DNA of 64,000 nt, taken from positions 474,557 to 538,556 of the forward strand of contig BROG01000509.1 of the NCBI GenBank assembly GCA_030159075.1, given 5' to 3'. Below are positions 54,806 to 64,000 of the stretch, in pieces. Source of the DNA: Atrina japonica (lineage: Eukaryota; Mollusca; Bivalvia; Pterioida; Pinnidae). The position numbers and the translations under genes were made by a program. A model generated the notes under the pieces. It saw nothing but the letters and a program-made list of their open reading frames with translations, was not told where the DNA came from and searched no databases. Within the stretch, counting starts at the first letter, position 1. Every line of letters begins with the position of its first letter.

Positions 54806-54929
54806 TTGTACATGTTGTAAACAAAGCAGTTGCTACTTAAATGTAAATTGGTGTGGTGATAGGTTGAAGTTATAGGGACTATAGTTGAGGTGGACTTTCA
54901 AAATGAGTGGTGTAAAGCGAGGTGGCAAA

Positions 54930-55020
54930 TGAATTGACATTGTATGATACCACGCTCTATGTATATAATATATATATATATATATATTTTATATTAATAT
55001 ATTATATATATATATACATT
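54930..55020 (+). mobile_element. Fragment of the Penelope-like unit running into AT tracts
   Basis: TTGTATGATACCACGCTCTA matches the block before the hammerhead in the dispersed unit, then becomes TATATA tracts. Confidence 0.35.
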
Positions 55021-55282
55021 TATATACCACTATCTCGTTAGGCGAAACGGATGAGTCGGTCCCGGACCGTTTGAAATACTGGTCCTGATTTTTATGGGTA
55101 GAGTAATTATTAAAACGTTATCTCGAATTAGTATCTCGAAGTAATTAGGGGCGGTCCCGTGAGTTTCGAGATAACTCCGATAATATATATATATACTAAA
55201 GTATATATATATTGGCACTATACAACCACATTTAAATTCCATATATAGTTTATCTAAAGCTAATATATATATATAGTCCTCG

Positions 55283-55390
55283 TTGTGTAATAGATCCAGT
55301 GGATATAGATACAATTCTGGTAAAAATTGGTCAAACACGGACCTCTGGAAACCAAGAGGTGTATTCGGCCTAGCATCCCCTCTGGTAAGG
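55283..55390 (-). mobile_element. Truncated, gapped retroelement tail
   Basis: Minus-strand match to the shared tail, including GACCTCTGGAAACCAAGAGG on plus, with several small deletions. Confidence 0.45.
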
Positions 55391-55534
55391 CACTATGATT
55401 ATTATTTGATAGATTGTCATGATACAGGACCAGATACTAAAGGAAATTTCTCTAAATTAAATTAAATTACCTGTATGAACACTAATCTTTAAATTGGATG
55501 ACAGATATCTGATGAGATCTATTGTTCAAAAGCA

Positions 55535-55930
55535 AACGCTTTTTATCAGTGGTTGCTCTTAGAGCATTATATACTTTGATTTATTATTTGACCTTGTATG
55601 ATACCATCTATTGAAAATACATAAAACTTTGGTATTATGTTTATAACATTTATAACCACTATTGCCACTGCACCGTTTGAGTCCCCAAAGGTTTACATAA
55701 ACCTAGTATGGTATTTTGGTTGATAATCATACTTAATATCATGATAACCATTTAAATTCCAAAGTTTTTTTAAAGCTAAGATAGTCCTCTTTTTTACAAA
55801 TACTCTTAAGTCGGCTTTCTTAAATCTAAATTGTATGAACCACTCTTTAGTACACATATTCCGTTAAATGAGGTCTAATTGACAGAAACATTCTTGAGCA
55901 TTATCTTTGGTATTATGGATATAATATACC
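55535..55930 (+). mobile_element. Gapped copies of the hammerhead-bearing unit
   Basis: Two overlapping, deletion-rich versions of the unit at 51395-51730: 55535-55650 ends with the tail TTTGGTATTATGTTTATAAC, and 55655-55925 repeats the whole unit with many small deletions, including most of the ribozyme core. Confidence 0.5.
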
Positions 55931-56099
55931 AATATTGCATTGTTTGATTGTTTTTTAAATTTATACAAATTTTTTTTTTTTCAATACAAATAAGTCTTTC
56001 ATCTAAAGAAAACTCATTGTACAATATTCCGTTAAAATAACAAATTACCATCAAGTACAAAGTGAACTCGATTATACAATAAGAAATAAAAACATCAAG

Positions 56100-56430
<331 letters not shown>

Positions 56431-56509
56431 AATCAGAATATTTTCCAATAAAGCTGTTTTTTGTAATGATGTCATGTTCAGAAGTAAGTATACAACAGTA
56501 TGTGGTGGC

Positions 56510-57430
56510 CATTGCTAGAGTACCTGACACCCAATTTAATGGTACCTTACGCCCTCTGCCGCAGCACCTGACGACCAATCTAATGATACCTCACGCCCTC
56601 TGCTCCAGTAGCTGACGCCTAATCTAATGGTACTTTACGCCCTCTGCTAGTGTACCTGACCCAATCTAATGGTACCTTACGCCCTCTGCTACAGTACCTG
56701 ACGCCCAATCTAATGGTACCTTACACCCTCTGCTAGTGTACCTGACGCCCAATCTAATGGTACCTTACGCCCTTCTGCCGCAGCACCTGACGCCCAAACT
56801 AATGGTACCTCACGCCCTCTGCTACAGTATCTGACGTCCAATCTAATGGTACCTTACGCCCTCTGCTAGTGTACCTGACGCCCAATCTAATGATACCTTA
56901 TGACCATTGTAATGGTACCTAGCGCCCATATACTAAAACATTACGTTCAATAGAATAGTACCTTACGCCAGTGTTATAGTACCGGACTCTATATACGTTG
57001 GTACCTTCAAACAATTGTAACAGTACAGAACGCCAACTGTTACCTGACGCCAACTGGTAAATATCTGACGCACAATAAAATAGTCCATGATTCCCATTGT
57101 AAAAGTTTCTGATATCAACTATATTAGTACCTCCCTCCAATTGTAATAGTCCCTGGCGCACAATAAAATAGTCCGTCATTCCAAATGTAATAGTCTCTTA
57201 TTTCAACTATATTAGTGCCTTCCTGTTATTGTAACAGTCCCTGGCGCACAAGAAAATAGTCCGTCATCCCCAATGTAATAGTCTCTTATTTCAACTATAT
57301 TAGTGCCTTCCTTCAATTGTATTCGTACATAGCACCAACTGTGACAGTACCTGACGCACAAAAAGGTCGTGATCCCAATCTAATTGACCCTGACGCCAAC
57401 TTTAACAGTGCCTGACGCCTAATTTAGACG
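56510..57430. repeat. Minisatellite, about 44-bp unit, decaying to the right
   Basis: Clear copies to about 56900 (ACCTGACGCCCAATCTAATG, GTACCTTACGCCCTCTGCTA), then increasingly diverged units to about 57430. Confidence 0.85.
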
Positions 57431-57477
57431 ATTTCAATTTCCATATCACAAACGTCCCATTTCTAAGTAGTAATATT

Positions 57478-57699
57478 CCATCTTCTCCTCCCTATGGCGT
57501 TTTCATTTCACAATTTATACGTTATGCCAGGGCATGCTCTTCTTATGAATGTTTTATTCTGAGAGCTAAACGACTAGCCAATAAATTACTTACACAAGGT
57601 TACGTTGTTGAACGCTTGGAGTCGTCGTTTAAGAAGTTTTATGGTCGATACGGGGATCTTGTTAAACATTATGAAGTCCCCCCTCTCAGAAATATTAGA
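57478..57699 (+). pseudogene. Reverse-transcriptase ORF C-terminal fragment
   Basis: An open stretch encodes YGVFISQFIRYARACSS, then YECFILRAKRLANKLLTQGY and SSFKKFYGRYGDLVKHYEV and stops. This pattern (GVFISQ-IRYARACSS, KKFYGRY-DLV) is the C-terminal end of a retroelement polymerase ORF common in invertebrate genomes. I cannot assign the superfamily. Similar fragments lie at 21240, 32352, 33463 and 40190. Confidence 0.6.
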
Positions 57700-58361
57700 T
57701 AGTATTCTGGATCACGGCCACAGACAGTGACTCCCTTTCACCAATAGTGCTTTTCACCGAACTTGACCTCATCACCAAACTTGACCTTTTTACCGAATTT
57801 GACCCATTCATCGAACTAGAAAGGTTTCCATGGAACATTTGCGATGGGTGTGGCATGCCAGCAGAAGACGCTGACTCCTTCCGGACACCTGGTCTTATCC
57901 CCTTTGGGATTCGTAATTGTTCTTCATGTTGAGACCATTTGCACATCTAATTCGTCGTGTTATGATGGACTTGAGTTTTGATTATTGATTGGTACTTTTT
58001 CAATTTTACTTAAAATCACCTTACACACATTGTAATAGTCCCAGTCTCCCGACTTAATTGCACTTACTTGACGCTTGATTGTAGTGACGTAGGTTAAAAT
58101 TACTTCTTTACGTTCTTTACTTTAGATTCTATGGGTAACTAAATCTCTAGTTTTTATAGTTGAAAAGTCTGGACACATATTCAAAATAATTCTTTCCTGT
58201 TTTTCAGATGGGTAATGGTCAAAAATTGAATCTACGGTATTAAAATATTTTGACCTCTTGATTAGGTGTAACGGACAAAAAGAGAGCGAACAGTAAGTAT
58301 AATTGTTTTTGTTTTAAAATATTTGAGAAATACCCTATACCCTTTCCTCATAACAAAGAGG

Positions 58362-58578
58362 AGGTCTCCGTGATCGAGTTGTTAGAATAAGTCTCTCACT
58401 TCTTGTCCGTGAAGGATCGAGTCCCATTGGAACCTATGCTGTTAGACAATTGGCCAGTTTACTTCCAGAAGGCCGGTGGTTTCTGCCCGGATAACCGGGC
58501 TCTCTCCCACACCAATAAAAACTGGCCCCCACCATATAACTGAAAACTTGTTGACTGTGGGTAAAACACTATTAAATC
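58362..58578 (+). mobile_element. tRNA-derived SINE (type 2), full-length
   Basis: GAGGTCTCCGTGATCGAGTTG head, GATCGAGTCCCATTGGAACC B box region, CAGAAGGCCGGTGGTTTCTG, tail TTGTTGACTGTGGGTAAAAC. Confidence 0.65.
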
Positions 58579-58879
58579 TCATTACAATGATAGAAACTGT
58601 CTTTAATCCTTATTGTAAGACTGATCTTCCCTAAGGCATCTCTTTTTTAAATATAGAAAATGCATAAATAGTCCAATAATACAGGTATCTTGAAATACCT
58701 GATACCCATTCATTTCAGAAAGCGATTGAAATGGAATATAAAATACCACCTGTTATTATTATAACCTACTTGCGTTTTCCATTTACTTAACATTAGATGA
58801 AAAGGTCAATACCCTACCATATAACTCCCGGGACCGGTTTTGATGATCCGGGACTACTTTTATGTTATATTCATGTGCG

Positions 58880-59100
58880 ATATAGCTATGACACGTTTCA
58901 CTAAATGAAAAGGTTGAGTCACCTGTTCGATAGCGGTTGTTGATTTCTTTCTCACTCACCTATTTCATTTGAATATAACTATGAACTCATGGCTGCTGTG
59001 GCCGTTCAACAGGGGATCTTACTCCTTCATGGCATCTGATCCCATCTCTGGATTACCTGAAGTCCGTGTTTGTCCAATGTTCATCAGATTTGTCTATCTT
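58880..59100 (+). mobile_element. Retroelement tail, diverged
   Basis: Runs from TTTCACTAAATGAAAAGG through CACCTGTTCGATAGCGGTTG to CCATGTCCGTGTTTGTCC-like bases, then leaves the family. Confidence 0.5.
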
Positions 59101-59377
59101 TTAAATTATGATCATTGAATCGTTTCATAAGAATATGTAATAAAAAGGTTATTGAACGAATATGATGATATATATATGCCACATCGACTTTGTACAAACA
59201 AGTATACTTCTGTGAGCACAAATTTGACAAAAACCCTTTAAATCCCATGTTTATATCAGTATATCATGCAATGTTAGATATCAATTCAATATAAAGAGAT
59301 ATTTATAAAAAAAAAAATATCTTGATTAGAAAAGGAAACTTTTTTTTGATTCCGGTCATTTTTTCTTATTTTCGTTT

Positions 59378-59720
59378 CACTAAAAAAAAAGTCACCTGTT
59401 CGATAGCGGTTGTTGTTCTTTCTCACTCACCTATTTCATTTGAATATAACTATGCAAGCCGTTCAACAACTTACTTCATGGCATCTGATCCCATTTTTTC
59501 TGAAGTCCGTGTTTGATGTTTATTTGTCTATCTTTTAAATTATGATCATTGAATCGTTTCATAAGAAATGTAATTGAACTGCCACTACTACAAACAAAAC
59601 TTCTGTGAGCACAAATTTGACAAAAAACCCTTTAAATCAGTGTATATCAGTATATCATGCAATGTTCGTCAATTCATATTTTTTATAAAAAAAAATATCT
59701 TGAAGTTCGAAAAAAAAAAT
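59378..59720 (+). repeat. Gapped direct repeat of 58890-59340
   Basis: The sequence repeats the preceding 450 bp in order (CACCTGTTCGATAGCGGTTG, ATCTTTTAAATTATGATCAT, AGTATATCATGCAATGTT) but with many small deletions. Confidence 0.7.
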
Positions 59721-60059
59721 AACGTACATAATTTAAGTTAGCAAGCCTTCAACTATTCGTTTTTTCTAATGATGTTTACTCCATCTAATGTAATGCTCTA
59801 CTCAAACCGGTATTTTAACTGTAGGCGTCAAAATTAATTTTTTGATGATAATATTGTTACACATACGGCACATTTTTACTTTAACTGAAAATTAATTCTT
59901 TCAGTTAGACGGATATGTAAAACATTTGAAGAAAATTATAAAATTATATCAACATTTAGTAATTAACCTTCACGATTTGATCAGAAATGAGCACCTAATT
60001 CCTTATTTATTGTAATTCAATATAAAATTAACAAATACCAAGGCATTAATCGTTAGGAA

Positions 60060-60152
60060 GTTAACCCATTTACCCCTAAAGACACAGATGGACTGGTCCA
60101 AGTCATTGATTTACAGAAGAGTCCATTGTTTTTCAGGGGTTGATGAGTTAAG
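60060..60152. mobile_element. Very short TTAA-type MITE (about 90 bp)
   Basis: TTAACCCATTTACCCCTAAA to CAGGGGTTGATGAGTTAA, intact ends. Confidence 0.65.
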
Positions 60153-62033
60153 GAGACAACATACAAATCTGGTGAACATTGGACCAACAAGGACCTCTGA
60201 AAATATAGACGTGATTCCTGATATCCTTACGACAACAACTTTTCAGTAAGTAGTTGGCCTCTGTATATGAAATGTTCATATGTTGAACAGTACCTAGTAT
60301 ATCGGATCCCCTGCGATATATAAACATTTTATGAAAGAGGTGTTATTATTCAAATGTGGAAAATATACAAACTTATATATTTATATATATAATATATATA
60401 TAACATAGAACGAATATCTACAAAACACTTTTATTTATATCTCGTGGGTTTTTACATGTACACACGCACACACACACACACGCGCGCGCGCGCTGGGGGG
60501 TGGGGCACACGCATGCACGCACGCTCACACACTTACCCGCATACATACAAACATAAATACATGAATGCATGTGTTTATTCATTCATACATATACATATAC
60601 GACCAATGATTTGAAAAATATATCATTTCAGATATAAAACAATAGGTGTAACAAATTTTAAACTATATATAAATAAACAAAGTATAAATGAAAAAAAAAA
60701 AAATCTACAGCTGAAAATACAATTATAAGCGCTAACTTAATATTGAACAAAGTCGTGATATCTACAGTTTGGTATTAAAAATATATACACCACAAACAAA
60801 CTTCTGTTGGCCTATCTTGTGGGCATGGTCAATATCTGTTGAGAAATGACATTAAACAGAAAACATATGGTGAATCTATTGCAATTGTGTTTCAGCCTAT
60901 CAACCAATCAGAATGCAGCATTCGAATCTGTCTTATGTTTCGCGAGTAGTACATACAGCAGCATTTTTTGCGCAAGAAATAAACCTGTAGATGATTTAAT
61001 GCCGATTTTATAGCGTACCGATTCTAGTGGGTGGTCTGACACAAAAGTGGATTTCTCCTGGAATCAGTCCGCTTCTGGAAAGAGACGATTTATTATTTTC
61101 AATCTTAATCACCATGAAAAGTATCACGTAGCAGCCATCAACACTAAACTTTATCTCATATTATTTTATAGGTTAATTTCTCCTTTGCTTTTTTTTACGA
61201 CGGTATACATTCGTGGTAATTTTAAGTATTGAAAAATGATTAAATTTTGTTAAACTTATAATTTATTCATATATCAAATATATTTTCAATGAATACTTAT
61301 AATATTCTAGTCATATTTTCAGAAGTGTCCGAATAAAAAACATAATAAACATAATAATATGAAATATTGTAGTCGGCCTATATTAAATTTAACGATAAAA
61401 ATGGTCGTAGAGAAACTTAAAGAAAAATGATGAACATTTTAATTAAATATGATTAGTAATTACTGTAAAAAATCGCTATTAATGTTGAAATGATTTCATT
61501 CTTCTCTTTATTTGATATGGATTTATTCTCAAGAAATCAGTTTCATGTTCCAATAATTTGTCATATCATAAGCTCAACAGCGTAGTCAACGATGTATTTG
61601 TATGCATACATGGACATCTGAAATGAACTAGTTTCATAAAATAAATAATAATAATAATAATAAAAAATCATTAATACTCTAGAAAATTGACTTTTTCACA
61701 TTATTTCGTAACTATATAATAATATTGTAATTTCTTTTGAATCCCTTAAGTCCAAATAAATATAAAAAATGTATCATTAAGATTTCATCCCGAAAACTTC
61801 TGCCAAATATGGAACTTTTGATTAATTCTAACAAATTCTAAATATATAATCTCAGAAACCAAAATATAAATATACCTCCAAATAATCACAGCCTGATACA
61901 TACATGTGAAATATAAGGTTAATTCGACATCTGTCATGTAAATCTGGACTAATTATAAGTTTAATGTACTTTTATGATTTAAAAATTATGAAAATTATCT
62001 AAAGTGAATATTTAGGTAAATTTACACATTCAT

Positions 62034-62051
62034 TATTATTATTATTATTAT

Positions 62052-62108
<57 letters not shown>

Positions 62109-62157
62109 AAGTAGTAGTAGTATTAGTAGTAGTGGTAGCGGTAGTAATCGTTGTAGC
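62034..62157. repeat. (TTA)n(GTA)n microsatellite
   Basis: Short TTA tract then about 35 GTA-type units. Confidence 0.9.
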
Positions 62158-62817
62158 ATTGGTATCATAATTACTACCTTTAGGGGGGCGGACTTGTAAT
62201 ATTCTACCTATATATTACATATTTAGATTTTTCAGTTATTTTCATTTTTCTTTCTTTTAGGTACATTAGGATAAATTCTAATTTGCCAATATTGTTATCC
62301 ATATGAATCCATGTTAGGTAAAATGTTGCTGTTGACATAACGCGATAAATCAGTTCCCTTTATTATGTCGATTTCAAGCCAAATCACAATAAAGATCAAT
62401 TGCGAGAGAAAAAATCTGTTTCCTAGAAACAAACCATCAACACAGAATATGAATCAAGTCGGCAAATGTTCATGTCGGTTGTTTAAACAATGAAATTAAA
62501 GGCTTTTATTGGACATTTTACGTGCAGTAAAGAAATTCAGATATACAGTGTTGACTTTTATTTTAAATATTTGCGTATTTCTCGTGCCTTTATCAAAATA
62601 TTATAGAGATGTAGAAATAATCAAACCATCACTTTGTATACACGATCTTTAAAATGTTGATATACATAAGCAGACAAAATCTTTTAGTTACAACATTCAA
62701 ATAGGTAATTAGCATATATCTACAAGTCAAATGTTTAACACTATTAATCGTTATACATTTATTTATTTTTTCTGCGATTAGTAAAAATCTCCTGTTGTAG
62801 TCATATGCCTAATAAAG

Positions 62818-62864
62818 TGAACGCGATACGCAGGAGAGGAAATTCTATTCGGAAAGGAAAAGGT
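62818..62864 (+). other. Possible small exon near the right edge
   Basis: A short stretch bounded by CTGTTGTAG (acceptor-like) and AAAAG|GTAAGA (donor-like) contains ATGCCTAATAAAGTGAACGC and is open (MPNKVNAIRRRGNSIRKGK). No homology recognised and no compatible next exon found in the window. Confidence 0.2.
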
Positions 62865-63099
62865 AAGACTAGATTATGATTTGAGTAATTTGACAATATC
62901 ATGGTGTGTCAATTAACATCTGTATTATATACTTATGTATGATATTTGTTATAAATTAGTTCTGTTTATCCATTTGATGTTCTTAAATGATTAGAAAATA
63001 TTATAACAAAAGTGATGAAAATGAATAACAATAATGATAAGAATAGTTTCGAAAATTATTTTTAAAAGGAACTTCAGAAATCTTTACAAAATTTTTAAT

Positions 63100-63118
63100 A
63101 ATAATAATAAAATTAATC

Positions 63119-63166
<48 letters not shown>

Positions 63167-63180
63167 CAAATAATTTAATA

Positions 63181-63225
<45 letters not shown>

Positions 63226-63250
63226 TGAAATGATGATGATGATGATGATC
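63100..63250. repeat. (TAA)n(ATG)n microsatellite
   Basis: Two TAA tracts separated by about 25 bp, then a short ATG tract. Confidence 0.9.
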
Positions 63251-64000
63251 ACAGACGTAATCATGATAACAGAGAGAAGATTATCATATTGATACCTAAT
63301 GTAAAAGTTAACAAAAGATATGAACCCGAATGTGATGACATGTAAACTTTGTAGTTGCAGATATCTTCAACGGTCGCGTCTTATGATGAAAATGATAAAG
63401 TTTTAAAATCATTATATATACAGATAGGAAAACATTCTGATAGACAGGTGAACGACAGAGAGAAAATTACAACATTTTCACGTCTGACGCCACAAAATTG
63501 TGGTCCATCTGTGTCCAATATCATTTCGTGGGCAGCTTTAAGTTGTCCATAAACGATCGATCACGCATTTCTTTTAGCGGTCAAAACTTGATTGTTTATT
63601 TAGTTTCGACAACTCCGAAATCTTAATCAAATTGGTATGTCCTAAATTTCTATATAATTGCCATTTTATAAGTAATTGAAGACATGTCTGCTTCATCCTA
63701 AATGTTTACAGTCTTCTGTCTTGAAATGGTTCTGAAGTTCTCTGTACTACAGAGATCGGCAACTGGTTAATTTTTGTCAATAAGAATTAATTTTCTGTGA
63801 TGTTGGAATACAGATTTTGACCTGTGGCGTACTTAATGCAAGAGTAGATTCAAATCTGTCTTCTATTTCTTTGTATGCTGTTTGATCTGTACTCGTTAAA
63901 GGCTTAATTTTGAAATATCAGTTCTTAATGTAAGCACGAGAATGGCTTGACAATTATAATCCACACTTTAAAAGAACATTAGTTGTGTTTAATTAAAATC

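Larger units (their letters stand above)
59730..64000. other. AT-rich right end with few features
   Basis: Apart from the MITE at 60060, a CA/CG tract near 60462-60535, the trinucleotide tracts and the possible exon at 62818, I see nothing I can name. Open frames at 61047 and 63355 have no recognisable homology. Confidence 0.5.

Noticed and set aside
61047..61232. Small plus-strand gene (61 codons)
   Set aside because: No homology recognised, no splice or polyadenylation context, AT-rich composition like its surroundings.
63355..63552. 65-codon plus-strand frame after an acceptor-like CAG
   Set aside because: It does not join in phase with the possible exon at 62818 and I recognise no family; could be a chance frame.

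Overview
The window is animal nuclear DNA, most likely from a mollusc and probably a bivalve. It is AT-rich. Its genes are short coding exons separated by long introns, with GT-AG splicing and one apparent AT-AC intron. Most of the rest is dispersed short repeats: tRNA-derived SINEs, MITEs with short terminal inverted repeats, 5'-truncated retroelement tails and long microsatellites. The molluscan assignment is an inference from repeat style and gene divergence, not from a search.

Four protein genes can be assembled exon by exon with consistent splice phases. (1) Minus strand, 505-8976: an FBXO15-like F-box protein. Seven exons give 270 codons and the 3' end lies off the left edge. (2) Plus strand, 9327-12862: prefoldin subunit 4 (PFDN4), four exons, 133 aa. 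Its third intron looks like a U12-type AT-AC intron. Genes 1 and 2 are head to head across about 350 bp. (3) Plus strand, 15858-23620: a secreted glycoside hydrolase of family GH114 (endo-alpha-1,4-polygalactosaminidase type), five exons, 258 aa, with a TATA-like box and a signal peptide. (4) Plus strand, 33176-44244: a high-affinity choline transporter-like SLC5 protein (SLC5A7/CHT1 family), eight coding exons, 547 aa. The four genes have no obvious shared pathway.

From 44.3 kb to the right edge I find no convincing protein gene, only a possible small exon near 62.8 kb. This part, the introns and 23.7-33.1 kb are filled by repeats. The main groups are: at least three tRNA-headed SINE types; a retroelement 3' tail sharing one end in about 14 truncated copies, some retaining the end of a reverse-transcriptase ORF; a Penelope-like/retrozyme-like unit, one copy of which holds a near-complete type I hammerhead ribozyme fold (21577-21620); three groups of TTAA- or TA-flanked MITEs; and at least eight minisatellites. 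Two tandem arrays appear to be expansions of a segment inside a mobile element: a SINE head at 49.9-51.2 kb and a Penelope-like segment at 26.8 kb. Between about 54.6 and 59.7 kb several blocks repeat earlier blocks in a form riddled with small deletions, which may be assembly noise.
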